From Sphagnum compactum (Eukaryota > Bryophyta > Sphagnopsida > Sphagnales), in the NCBI GenBank assembly GCA_965153455.1, contig OZ234501.1, forward strand, positions 8,804,001 to 8,868,000: a stretch of 64,000 bases of DNA, read 5' to 3'. The notes below the pieces were generated by a model, which worked only from the letters and a program-made list of their open reading frames with translations, was not told the origin of the DNA and ran no database searches. The position numbers were made by a program, and so were the translations under genes. Of this stretch, positions 1-10,872 are shown piece by piece; within the stretch, counting starts at the first letter, position 1; every line of letters begins with the position of its first letter.

Positions 1-540
1 CCGCATTATGCCACTAAAAGTGAATATTTGCAACTTCAAGTAAAAATTGTCCAATAGATGGGTGACACATGGGTGCACAACAATGCATTGTATGCAACTA
101 TTAATCATTAATCTTCAAATCAAAACCTCACACATGGTGTCATAAGAAAGGTGGCAAACCATGGCAACATGTGGGCCATGTGCATTACATGTACATTTTA
201 ATAACCATGTAGATTTTTGACACATGTCAAACATCTAGTAAAGCGTATATTGTAACATGTAGTTGATTAAAACGACTCCATTTAATGGAATGCACTTTAC
301 ACTTTACACATCATACCAAAGTCATCAATGACATGGAATTTGAATATTAATCAAAAATAAAAAAATCCTAGTCAATAAGATGATTGGGCTTTGTGACTAA
401 ATGTCCTTAGCAATTAAATAGGTGAAATGACATGGGTTTAGCAACTCATGAATGACTAGTTGCATATGTCCTTCCTAATTAGGATGTAGTCACAAAGTTC
501 AATCGCAAAACCCAAGATGTGTTGTTGTGAAAGTGATGAC
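1..540. other. AT-rich intergenic sequence
   Basis: No gene, RNA or clear repeat could be recognised here. It directly precedes the first recognisable codons of the Ty3/gypsy relic and may include further decayed retrotransposon sequence. Confidence 0.4.
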
Positions 541-1312
541 GTTTGGAGTTTAAAATGAACTTCCAACATATCAGAGAGCTATTACCAAAGCATTCAGATA
601 ATATTTAGACAATTTTATGAAGATATTTTTGGATGATTTTACAATGTACAATGACATGGATAGTCATTTGCAAAAGCTTAAATTATGCTTTCAAAAGTGC
701 AAAAAAAATGGCATTAGTCTAAATCCAAACAAATGTGCATTCATGGTATTTTCAGGACTAATATTAAGTTTTATTGTTTCCAAAAAAAGGGAAACTAATG
801 GATCCAAATAAAATATAAGTAATAGTAAACATGCCACCACTTAAGAATCCATAACAAATTCAAGTATTCAATGGTATGGCACAATTTTACAAATGTTTCA
901 TAAAAAACTTTGTTACTATTATGGCACCTACTATTAAATTGATCATAAAAACACAAACTTTTCTTTGGACAGAAGAGTGTTAAAAAGCTTGGGAGTTGAT
1001 CAAATAGAAGCATATGGAAGCATCGAGATTGATATCACCAAACTAGCAAGTGGAGTTTCATGTTCATGCATATGCATCATTATTAGCTATAGGAGCTATG
1101 TTGTCTTAGAATTTGATAGGGAAGAATGATCAATCGCTAGTGTATGCTTCTAAATTTTTTAATAGAGTAGAACACAATTATAGCACTACAGAAATAGTGG
1201 CTTTAGCAATGGTCTTTGCTTTGCACAAGTTTAGACATTATCTATTGGGTAATATGTTTGTATTCTATGTAGACCATATGGCATTGGTCTATCTAGTAAC
1301 AAATTTTTGGTA
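541..1312 (+). pseudogene. Ty3/gypsy retrotransposon pol relic (RT to RNase H)
   Basis: The conceptual translation follows the order of a Ty3/gypsy polyprotein. It has the end of the reverse transcriptase palm with the catalytic FLDD motif (near 623-634), the conserved SLNPNKCAF segment near 715-742, the connection region with a FLWTEEC motif near 960-980, then the start of an RNase H domain with LVYASKFFNRVEHNYSTTE (near 1138-1194) and YVDHMALVYL near 1267-1296. The frame shifts once at the A-run around 782-788, and the second frame holds several stop codons, so no protein is made. The integrase end, gag and LTRs are not recognisable nearby. This is an old immobile fragment; the family assignment rests on motif order. 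Confidence 0.8.
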
Positions 1313-2483
1313 GCACTTTCTAATAATAGATTTTTGATAACACTTCTCAATAGTGGTTTTGTAGTAGTAGGTTTTCGATATTGATTTTCAATATTGGTTT
1401 CTAGTAATCAAAATTGATACCAACAATTCTTGTCCTAAAAATCCTAACATTTTTTACACCTTAAATAACATCCACCTTGCAATTTGTAATTCCTGCACTA
1501 TGATTTTGCTAATGTTTCATCTACTTGTACATAACTTGGTATGTGGTGGCAAAAAGTTTCAATATACACCATGTTTTCAATAACTATTTCAAGTTCTTTG
1601 TTGACCCTTTCCTCAAGAACAACTCTATGGTTTATTATAGTGTCTTATGAAGCACTATAATCTACTTTTTTATTCCTCTCCCATTTTCAATAATATTGAC
1701 TATTAATGAAGTTACTCCTTCTAAGAGTAAACTAATGCTACCAATAGAAAATAGAACCAGGTGCAAGCAAGATATTTTATACATACTTGTTACCTTGTTG
1801 TCTACTTGAAAACACAAAAAAACAGATTTTCAACCCTTTAACCTTCTTCTAGCATTTCAAAACAAATGAAACATTTTCTTTTTCATGGGCATCTCTAGCC
1901 TCCTTTTAGCTTTCAAAAGCAATTTGTGTCATCATTTGGACTTGAAAAAATACCTCAAAAATATCCCCCATTTTTAAGGGTTGGGGATGATTTTAGTTAT
2001 GAAAACAAATTTGATTAACCAAAAATATATATTAAAATGTTCACCACATCAATATTGAGGTGTTTGAAAAAAAAACCAAATACTTGCAAAAATATTTAAC
2101 CTATTTTCAAGTACTTGAACTTTACTTTTCAAACTGCCATAAATTTTAGGTTCAATTCAAGTACTTGCAAATAACTTTTAAAAACATGATTATAATAATT
2201 TAGCCTTTGAAGTCCATGCAAACAAGAGTTACCTAATTTATTTTTATTATCCCCGTAAAATCATCTACTTGTTAGTCCTTTTCTTTAGGGACCCTAATAT
2301 TTGGCTGCTTACACTACTTTTTGTGTATACTTTACCATGCTTTCACCCAACCATGTGAAAACAGGGCCAACCATAGGTCAAAGTGATGTTGGGCTATTTG
2401 GGGGAAAGTTAAGGCAATTGACAATCACATCATTTAATCATCTTAAACCTTGTGGCAATCAAAAGTTTATCTTGGGTTGATAG
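1313..2483. other. AT-rich intergenic sequence
   Basis: No open frame or RNA gene is supportable. It follows the retrotransposon relic and could contain decayed parts of the same element, but nothing in it is recognisable. Confidence 0.4.
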
Positions 2484-2811
2484 AAAAAAATTCAGGTAAT
2501 GATCAAATTTTTTTCATGTAGTGATTAAAATGTTTTTGGCCCACAATTAATTTTTTTTAGTGTTAGATCAATCGTGGAGATTTAACCATTGTCCATCAAA
2601 CGATTGAAAATTTTCAATCATTCAATTTGATGAATGAATTTTTTTGGTTGCTTAAGCTGGTGGTCGAAATTTTTAGGCAATGATCAAATTTTTTGAATAG
2701 TGATTACAAGTGCTTGCGGATCAATGGTGGAGATTGAACCATTGTCGATTCAAATAATTTTGGTCACTTGATTTGGTGATTGATTTTTTTGGTTGCCTAG
2801 TTTGATGACAA
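2484..2811. repeat. diverged direct duplication
   Basis: Two adjacent stretches (about 2490-2660 and 2670-2800) share the same order of words: an aatgatcaaattttt word, a tagtgatta word, a gatcaatngtggagatt word followed by aaccattgtc, and a final tttttttggttgc word. This is an old tandem duplication of roughly 180 bp with no coding potential. Confidence 0.55.
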
Positions 2812-4090
2812 AAAAATTGGGCACTCAAATTTTTTCAATTGCAAAACTAGTCTAACCAAAAGAATTGGGTCGTTGAAAAACTTAGTCAACGTTTGTCTTG
2901 ATAGAGAAAACTAATGTGTTCGGATGGATGTTGATGTGACAATGAACCCAAATTGGGCATGTCATGCCATTTTTAACAACCCTGGGGCCATCGAGATGCA
3001 CTTCAAGCTATTCTTCTTGCAGTATTAACATAAAGGTTATCCATAGCCACATTTGTTGATTTTAATCGATTTGGAACAATTTGAACCTACATTTGTGCTA
3101 TAAGAATTGATATGTCCATAAAGGTAATCTAACCGTAATTGGAAGATTGGTTTACACCCATGCTTCCACACACATGGCCTCCATCGTTTTCATGAATATA
3201 GATATGACATTATCAACAAAACCAAAAAAAATGGTCACAGCAGCCTTTCTGTTTTGTGTGACATTTCGCACAGTGCGAAAATTTTGAAACTTTATGTCAC
3301 AAATTCAATGATTTTTTTGAAAGTAAATCATGAAAAATTGAATTAAAATAATCTAGAAAAGTCACCAGATTTCTATACATGTTTCAAGTGATTACTAACC
3401 AAAAAGTATAAGGATGTTTTTAAAGTTTTCCTTTCATATTTATGTAAAAGCCAAATTTGGCTAAATCAGCTCATGGATGCCTGCTACCTCAGCTAGATCA
3501 AAAATTTGAAAAAGAAAGAAAGAAAGAAAAACCATTGCCTCACAAGAGTTTTCATATTAAAAAAAACTATAATGATGCATGAATGGGTATAGGGGCTATA
3601 TCAATTGAGCCTCCAAAAAAAGGTATGGTCAACCGATGTGCTTGTATCATTTTGTTAAAGGAGGAATAGTTAGTAGTTAGCAGGTACTTGGTGATTTTCT
3701 CCTCTAGTTTTGAATTCTTGGACATGAGTTTTGTTGATAATTAATTCCATTTTTTCTTTTGTGGAAATGTGATTTTTCAAAAAAAATTCAGAACTTTTGA
3801 AGAAGAATGGATTCTATTTTGCATGGAGCATTTTGCACATGTGTGTATGGTTTCTACAAGATCTACAATTTTATGGTAGATGTATTTGTTAATGCAGGAT
3901 TTCTATGTTAAAATAGTATTGTAACTTCAAGAATTGTTGAAATGAAAGAATATATGTTACCATTTGAGGATCACTTTTGGGATGAGTTCAACGAAGAATT
4001 GTACTTCTTTTAAGGTTGTATTTTGATTTATTATTATTTTTCTATAAATAAATTGCATTTTTTCAAAAAAAATCTACATCTACATGTTAT
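2812..4090. other. AT-rich intergenic sequence
   Basis: Non-coding in all frames. A short GAAA microsatellite lies near 3512-3528. Nothing else could be identified. Confidence 0.4.
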
Positions 4091-5250
4091 TGATTGATTA
4101 AATTTTTTAAAGGATTTAAATCTAAGTGGGATCATAGTTGTCGTGAAAGTTTAGTCTACAAATGAATCTATCACGAGATCTTGGTTAGAGAAGGGAAAAA
4201 TGAACATAATGATTATAAGATGTTTATGAATGCAATTAAATCAAGCAATGGATAGAGATCCATAAACAATGTTCGTGCCGCCAGCAAAAGTACGTTGTGA
4301 ACATGAAGAAATGGAGGTTGTAACAGCAACACGTGTGTAATCATAAAACCCACAAATGTAAAAAAAAAGGGAAATACCTACAACGTACATGAATATTCTA
4401 ATGAAGATAAATGTTTCAAAAGAAATTCAAACTATAGTAGCAATGAAGTAGAACTACAATGACTGAGATTGGTACTTTGGGAGAAAAATTACTCAAAGAA
4501 TTTTTGGGATTCACAACAAAACATGTATTTCCAAATTTGAGTCTACAAGTGTTAGAAGGGGAGGGATAGGGATTTTGAACTCTTCAACATTCAAATTTTG
4601 AGGTTCATTTAGTAGTGAAAGCATGGAGTTGAAGAAAGAATAAATATCGTAACAAGATGGGTGGCCCATGTACATGCTTGGCAATCCAAGATTCCACCAT
4701 ACTATGAACCACCAAATAGTGGGAAGAAATTCATAACTATTTAAAAATTGTTTAATGAATAATGGGTGAATGCCAATCGAGTAGGGATCACTAGTACCAT
4801 ACTATGTTGGAACAATTCGAAGACTATAATTACTCAAACCAAATAAATTATAAAACGTAGTGCATCAACTGTTTGCACCAACTCCACATGTCTTTGTAAA
4901 CGAGTAATTGATGACGAAAGCATAAACTATGGACAATTGTATGGAACATATGAACTAGGGAATGATGCATTTCGTTGGAATAAGAAGGATGGTGAATGGA
5001 CAATCATTACATCAACAAATCCATGTGCCAAATCGAATACCCAGATCCTTGCCATCCATTAAGTGCCCGTACTATCAATAGAAAGGACATGTTATGGATG
5101 AATGCCTTTACATTGATGATCCATTGTGCTAAGGAATAATATAACATGTACTTGATGAATTCACACATCAATGGTCGGCCGCCTGGAGTGAATTAGCAGC
5201 CACCAATGCACCAGTTGAGGATGAGCCCGTTGAACCCGTTTCGCGGATGA
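4091..5250 (+). other. possible decayed coding region with zinc-knuckle-like motif
   Basis: This stretch is somewhat less AT-rich than its surroundings and reads as broken protein-like segments with many stops. At 5064-5105 one frame spells a 14-codon pattern of the form C-x2-Y-x4-H-x4-C (CPYY, then KGH, then VMDEC) with an internal stop. This equals a CCHC zinc knuckle in spacing except for a Cys to Tyr change. Retrotransposon gag proteins carry such knuckles, so a decayed gag is possible. At 5185-5216 there is a short near-match to sequence in the palindrome arms (11.06-11.09 kb and 20.16-20.19 kb). I cannot name the element. Confidence 0.25.
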
Positions 5251-5339
5251 TCATCTCCCTGCCCGCATCGGTTTTTTTTTTGCCGGATCCTCCCTGCCCC
5301 AAAATTCTCTACCAAAAAAATTCTCTACCTCCCCCCTCC

Positions 5340-5760
5340 TACCTACCGCAAGAAGAAGAAGAAGGTGATGCTGCCGTCGCCTTCTTCTTCTTCTTCTTCT
5401 TTTTTCATTGCAGAAGGCGATGACACCTTCTTGTCTTGTTTTTTTTGGAAGGCAGAAGGGGACGGCAACTGCCGTCCCCTTCTTTTTGTTTTGTTTTGTT
5501 GCAGCAAGAAGAAGAAGGCAACGACAACTTTGCTGTCGTTGCCTTCTTTCTCTGGTTTTTTTTGGAAGGCAGAAGGGTACGGCAGTTGCCTTCCCCTTCT
5601 TTTTGTTTTGTTTTGTTGTAGCAAGAAGAAGAAGAAGGCGACGACAGCTTTGCTGCCATTGCCTTCTTCTTTGGTTTTTTTTGGAACACAAAAGGGGACG
5701 GTAACTTCTGTGCCCTTCTGTTCGTTTTATTTTGTTGTAGCAACAAGAAGAAGCAAGAAG
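5340..5760. repeat. array of near-perfect short hairpins (first locus)
   Basis: A purine/pyrimidine-biased array alternates (GAA)n-rich spacers and T-rich spacers with short inverted repeats. Perfect examples are 5455-5482 (13-bp stem gaaggggacggca, 2-nt loop) and 5514-5546 (13-bp stem gaaggcaacgaca, 7-nt loop actttgc). Imperfect members lie at about 5565-5602 and 5634-5666 (loop gctttgc). The stems all start with gaagg and end with ccttc. Long open frames run on both strands here only because codons of this low-complexity sequence avoid stops; I do not regard them as genes. The array ends a few dozen bases upstream of the J-domain ORF. A sister array lies at 27.01-27.40 kb. Confidence 0.75.
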
Positions 5761-5824
5761 AGTAGGAGGAGTAAAAGGAGGAGGATATGAGAGCAATGAA
5801 GGAAGTTTCTCAAGTTCTGCATCT

Positions 5825-6292
5825 TTGTTTTGTGGACAAAGATTTGGGGGTTGGGTGGTGCCATCGTTGTCGTCGTGGTCTTCATCTTCTTGTTGTCAAG
5901 AGCGCCAACTACCTTTGAGGAGAGGAGCAGTAGCACAACCAAGAGCTTTCTCTGGCGGGGCAACAACAGTGCGAACCTCTTCTTTTGCAAGCATTCTATA
6001 TGACGTCTTAGGGGTTTCCAAGAGTTCCTCGGCCAAGGAGATCAAAGTTGCTTACAGACAAGCTACCAGAAAGTTGCATTTGGATGTGGTCTCGGCGGAA
6101 CACAGACAAGACAATACTAAGGACTTGCTTGTGATGCAGAATGCGTACCACGTACTCTTGGATGATCAAAGCAGAGCGACATATGACTTGCAGCTCTCTG
6201 TGTTGCAGCAGCAGCAACATCACAGAATACCCACCATCTCCATGGAATCCAACTGGGGTTTCACGGCCTCACCTCCAAACCCTTACATTTAA
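5825..6292 (+). CDS. J-domain (DnaJ-like) protein, probably defective
   Basis: The frame encodes a J domain at about residues 58-120 counted from the TTG at 5825: ILYDVLGV of helix I, then KEIKVAYRQATRKLH of helix II, then the helix III block NAYHVLLDDQSRATYDL. J domains stimulate Hsp70 ATPase through an HPD tripeptide between helices II and III. Here it reads HLD (6077-6085), so the catalytic proline is lost. The residues before the domain are Ser/Ala/Arg-rich, like an organelle transit peptide, and the tail after it is short and Gln-rich. There is no in-frame ATG before the J domain; the frame is open back to about 5705, and the ATG at 5787 lies in another frame that stops after about 45 codons. 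TTG at 5825 could be a mutated ATG, or an upstream exon could supply the start. A recent pseudogene is the simplest reading, but a spliced functional gene is not excluded. Confidence 0.5.
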   Translation: MFCGQRFGGWVVPSLSSWSSSSCCQERQLPLRRGAVAQPRAFSGGATTVRTSSFASILYDVLGVSKSSSAKEIKVAYRQATRKLHLDVVSAEHRQDNTKDLLVMQNAYHVLLDDQSRATYDLQLSVLQQQQHHRIPTISMESNWGFTASPPNPYI

Positions 6293-6639
6293 ACTGTAGG
6301 GCAAGGTATAGGATTAGGGCTTAAGGAGCTTTGCTAAAGGCTGAGCCCTAATAGCAGGCTGCCTGAAGCAACAACCAACAACTAACAAATACAATACTAC
6401 AGGTCAAGACTTCCTTTGCTCTTGGCCTTTGTGAAGAAAGAAACACAGAGGCAGAGATGCTATAGTCTTGTACATCCTTTTTACATTTTACCACTGTGTG
6501 GTGTTTGCTGCAATCAATGTGGAGATTTGAAGTTTTGTTTCACATGTATATCTATGTTTCTCTCATGTGTACGCATGTGTTTTGTTTGTGTGGTTGTTCG
6601 AATGTATGCCCAGAATACCCAAAATAAGAAGACTATAGG
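6293..6639. other. downstream flank of the J-domain ORF
   Basis: Probably the 3' untranslated or flanking sequence of the J-domain ORF. An open frame on the plus strand here is Cys- and Val-rich and low-complexity, and resembles no protein family I know. Confidence 0.35.
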
Positions 6640-6912
6640 TTTTGTGCAAGTTTTGGTTGTAGTTGTCAAGGTTTCTTTGTGGAGAATCTTGGTTGCAGTT
6701 GCTAAAATTTGTGCAGGTTTTTGGCCACAACTATCAAGGTTTGTCTGTGCAGAGTTTCATTTGTGGTTGCAAGATTTGTGCAAATTTTGGTTGTGGGTTT
6801 TGCAAGGTTTGTGCAGGTTTTAGATGAAGCTGTTAGAACGTTTTGCAGATTTTAGCTGCAGTTATGAGAATTTTTTGCTGATTTTGGTTGCAATTGTGAG
6901 GTTTGTGCAGAA
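6640..6912. repeat. degenerate tandem repeats of about 35-45 bp
   Basis: Repeated words ttttggttg(t/c)agttg and aaggtttgtgcag recur at irregular spacing of roughly 35-45 bp. The repeats make a long but meaningless open frame. They may be internal repeats of an LTR, given the primer-site-like sequence downstream. Confidence 0.6.
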
Positions 6913-7267
6913 CCATATATGTGTTCAACCCAAAACAGATTCAATTGTTGTCCATATCTGGAGCAAAGAGGTAGCTTGATCCAAGTCCCCGGATCTCTGT
7001 ATATTGGAGTTTGCAGCTGCAAGATTGAAAAGTTGTGGTTTATTATCATTGATCCTTTTCTGCAAAATCTGGCCATTTCAGATGCATTCTGAGATAGTCA
7101 AGAACTGGCATAGTAAATATTGTAGACGTTTTACCTAAGTGCTACAGAGGGAGTTTTTGGTTGCCAGGGAGATTTTGGCATGGCAACCAACTGCCAAAAC
7201 ATTCCCCAAGGCAGAGGTGGCAGATTCCATGTGCTGTAATAAAAACCCGTAGATCTTGTGTTTTAAT

Positions 7268-7282
7268 CTATCCTTGGTATCT
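7268..7282 (+). other. possible retrotransposon primer-binding-site relic
   Basis: The word ttggtatctgtga resembles the plant initiator-Met tRNA primer site (TGGTATCAGAGC) with a few mismatches. It follows a sequence resembling an LTR end and is followed by a gggtctgaagtgcgatccc stretch of the kind seen after copia primer sites. No matching second LTR or gag-pol was found, so this is tentative. Confidence 0.25.
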
Positions 7283-7827
7283 GTGAATTCTGGGTCTGAA
7301 GTGCGATCCCTGCCAGAATTCATTCAATCTAACCAATCATTCACTTTTTTCAATTGTGACATCATAGTTATGATATGGCCATTGTCTGCTGGACTTCTTC
7401 TGATGTTTGTGTTAGAGGATGATGATAAGTTCAGTCCCATTTCAGTGGAGTCTTCTTCTTACATCAAATCTGCCATCGAAAGATTTCTCCATGAACTAAA
7501 CGAACTATGTTGGTGCTTCAGCTTCAAGCTTCTTTCCGAGCTCTGCTGTCTCCAACGACCTCTTCAACCTCTTGCCCAGTTGAAAAGAAACTGGCACCAC
7601 CTTACTAATGCTTTTTGGAGTGGGCATTTTCAGGGGAAGCACTTTATTAGAATTCCGAGTGAGCATAAGCAACAGTGGCTTTACATGATGAGATTTAGGT
7701 CTTAAGTTTTTGGTTTCACACTTACTTGCTTCATTCACAATTTGGGTCACCAAGGACAATGAAGCTTTGGAGGGAGTTGTTGCTACAGATGACCATATAT
7801 TAGAGCCAGCAGGGGAAGTTAATACGC
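7283..7827. other. unassigned sequence left of the palindrome
   Basis: A plus-strand open frame of about 150 codons (7256-7705) and a minus-strand frame overlap here. Neither resembles a known protein, and both lack supporting context. The stretch ends where homology to the right palindrome arm begins. Confidence 0.3.
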
Positions 7828-8109
7828 TCATGCATCCATTTTTGTACATCTTTTATCAATATAATAATATCTTCTACTCACACTTGTTTTATGGGTATAT
7901 GGTTAATTAGATATGTCTTCTTTGTCATAATTTTCTTAGTACTTGAGATGTAAGAATCAAACCAAAGATCAAAATGAACATTGTGCAATACTTACATCTA
8001 ATATAATAGGACTCACATCACCTAAAGGCTTTTAAAACAATACACACATTTTAAACATATAATACCTACATCATTTTCTATTATAAATTTCATAAGGAGA
8101 TTTTCAAAT

Positions 8110-8372
8110 ATGCAATACCCGCATATAAGTCTCATAATAGCCGCTGGTTTTTTTGGCATCTTTTGCAATACCCGCATATGGGTCACAAATAATTGCTGAC
8201 ATTCTTCATTCGTTGCAATACCCGCATATCGATCCATGGTATTCGCTGGGTTTTTATAACATTCCCTGCAATACTTGCATATAGTTTCCATAATAGCCGC
8301 TGGTTTTTTTGGCATCTCTTGCAATACCCGCATATAGGTCCCATAATAGTTGCTGGTTTATTTTTGATCTCA
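8110..8372. repeat. 53-bp tandem repeats, about five units
   Basis: Units begin with tgcaatacccgcatat and usually contain aatagccgctggttttttt and ggcatct. Unit starts lie near 8110, 8165, 8214, 8268 and 8321. The mirror array in the right arm is at 24640-24870. On the minus strand the units read as a Cys-rich peptide repeat, but no gene is evident. Confidence 0.8.
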
Positions 8373-9035
8373 ACAAACTTTGTATTGCATTCAAGGTTGG
8401 GTTTTCACATAAGGTTTGTTTCTTACCTTTGTGTGATAACTCCAACCTAATTTTCTCAATCTCTTTGAAGAAAATATAGAATGAGATTGTATTGTTTCAC
8501 ATATGTCTAAACCCAAAAATTTCCCCCCAATTTAATATAAAATATTTCTGATAAATAATGTATTATCAAGAAATTTTGTCATATAATTAAATAATTAATA
8601 GACCATTATTTCAGATAATTTATATGAATAATTATCAAGAATTAGATAATCATTTATTTATTTGGAATAATCAATTAATCATTTGGCTTAACTTTATTCA
8701 CTTGGATAATAAAAAGTTGGATCTAAAAATCAGATTGCTTAATTTGATATTTGATTAATTAACTTAAGTATATTTTTGTTTTAATAAATTATTGAAATCA
8801 CTATTTAAGATAATTATTCCATGTTATAGATTGTAAGTTCAGCTTTTTCATGAAAAATTCCTACACCAAGATAAGCTTGATCACAATTGTCATTGTATTA
8901 TTTGATCCACAAACAATACAACCTCTTTTCAAATTCATGAAACAAAGTAAGAATCATGGAACTCCTAATCAACAACCCTAACCTCTATACACACCTTTGT
9001 TAGCATATTAATTTGAAATTAACTAATTATTTTAG
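8373..9035. other. AT-rich part of left arm
   Basis: No genes. The stretch 8415-8545 is repeated in diverged form at 10255-10378 (accttt-gtgtga and aaatttcccccc landmarks), so the arm contains an internal direct repeat about 1.84 kb apart. The complement of this region is at about 22.1-22.75 kb. Confidence 0.5.
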
Positions 9036-9400
9036 AGTGACCCAAAATGTAGGTATTACATTTAGGGTAGGATCTTCATTTAAAGAAGGCTTAACCCCCA
9101 CATGTGTATTTTTGGTGTGACCCAAAATGCAGGTATTGCATTTAGGGTAGGATCTTTGTATAAAGATGCTTAAACCCCACATGCGTATTTTTTGTGTGCC
9201 CCAAAATGCAGGTATTGCATTTAGGGTAGGATCTTCATATAAAGATGCTTAAACCCCACATGCGTATTTTTTGTGTGCCCCAAAATGCAGGTATTGCATT
9301 TAGGGTAGGATCTTCATATAAAGAAGCTTAAACCATACATGCGTCATTTCGGAGTGGCCCAAATTGTAGGTATTGCATTTAGGGTTAGGTTATTTCAAGG
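9036..9400. repeat. 77-bp tandem repeats containing TTTAGGG
   Basis: About five units of the form tgacccaaaatgcaggtattg, then catttagggtaggatcttc, then a taaagatgcttaaacccca segment and catgcgtatttt. Each unit contains one plant telomere-type TTTAGGG. The mirror array in the right arm (21570-22090) has about seven units, so copy number changed after duplication. Confidence 0.85.
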
Positions 9401-10531
9401 TGATTTTGCATGTGCATATTGTGTTTAGGGCTAGGTCTTCACTTAAAGGTATCCAAACCATTTAGATGGGTTTTTTTGAAACATGGGTATTGCATTTAGG
9501 CTTGTTTTTTCATTTCAATTTGAAATACCCAAACTTATACTTACCTCTACCAACTGGAATTTTGGGGTTTCATTGCAATACCTACACCCGTACTTACTTT
9601 TACCAACTGGAATTTTGGGGTATTACTTGCACTTGTATTTACTTTTACCAACTGAGATTTTGGGGCCTAATTATAATACTTGCATTTAACATTAATATTA
9701 TCATTATCCTTGTGTTTTTGCATTTCACACTTTTTGTGTTTATTACTTGGAAACAATAATAAGCTTTGTGCCATATTAGACTTCATGTGTGTGTTGAATA
9801 CATGATGTTCAAAGAATTTGGGCTATGGTTTCCTCCATACAAAATTGATTCCAAAACAAAAAATTTAGTGCCAATGGCAACAATCTTGATTAGTAATTGA
9901 GACATTTATTAAAGTAAAATATCAGTTTTGAAATATATGAATCAAATTTGTATACATTAAATCATAAAGCATAACCTTACAAATCCAAATGATATTTTGA
10001 CATAAGGCTTATTACAACCCTAACTATACAAACCCTAACAAAAAGAAGATTTAGTGATATATGCCCTAAACCCAAAAAATTATACAAACTATACAAATCA
10101 TATAATGCAAAATAAACAAATTTAAAAGAACATAGGAAAAAATTTAGAAACCAAAATTCAAAGGTTTTAAATTATAAATATTTATTAACTAAAAGAAAAT
10201 ACGTTAATCTTTAAAAATAATCAAATAAATTTCGTACAAAACCAAAAAAGAAGATATGTCTTTTACCTTTGTGTGATTTTTCCAACCTAATTTTTCCACT
10301 CTTTTTGAAGAAGGTATAAAATGCAATTGTATTACTTCACATGTGTGTAAACCCTAAAAATTTCCCCCCAAATGTAGCTTACTTTAAATTAATTACTATA
10401 CATTTATGAAAAAATTATCAATTAATTTATGTGTCTCAACCCTAAACCTAATGGTTAAGTTAGTAGGGTATGTAATTAATAGAGTAGCTAGGTTAGTAAG
10501 GTAGGTGGTCAGTAAAGTAGCTTGGTTAGCG
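9401..10531. other. AT-rich part of left arm
   Basis: Contains three short copies of a caactggaattttggggt word at 9552-9665, the AT-rich middle of the arm, and the second copy of the internal direct repeat at 10255-10378. No gene is supportable. The mirror is at about 20.5-21.5 kb. Confidence 0.5.
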
Positions 10532-10730
10532 GTGTGACCCAAAATGCAAGTATTGCATTTAGGGTATGATCTTCGTATAAAGATGCTTAAACCTCACATG
10601 CGTACTTTCGAAATGGCCCAAAATGCAGGTATTGCATTTAGGGTAGGATCTTTGTATAAAGAAAGCTTGAACCCCACATGCGTACTTTCGAAATGGCCCA
10701 AAATGCAGGTATTGCATTTAGGGTAAGGTT
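10532..10730. repeat. second cluster of the 77-bp repeat
   Basis: Two and a half further units of the same 77-bp family as 9036-9400, each with aaaatgca(a/g)gtattgcatt and tagggta words. No equivalent cluster is obvious at the mirrored position in the right arm. Confidence 0.8.
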
Positions 10731-10739
10731 TTTAAGGTA

Positions 10740-10872
10740 GGGTATGTAATTAATAAGGTAGCTAGGTTAGTAGGGTAGGTGGTGAGTACAGTAGCTAGGT
10801 TAGTAGGGTAGGTGATGAGTACAGTAGCTAGGTTAGTAGGGTAGGTGGTGAGTACAGTAGCTAGGTAGAAAA
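10740..10872. repeat. 41-bp tandem repeats
   Basis: Three units of agctaggttagtagggtagg followed by tggtgagtacagt, at about 41-bp spacing. The mirrored right-arm version (20400-20530) is shorter and more diverged. Confidence 0.75.

Noticed and set aside
5251-5796. Several overlapping open frames on both strands, up to 181 codons
   Set aside because: Low-complexity GAA/TTC hairpin array; all frames are open because stops are rare in this composition.
8110-10872. Regular repeats considered as a CRISPR array
   Set aside because: Units are contiguous tandem repeats without unique spacers, in a eukaryotic plant-like genome.
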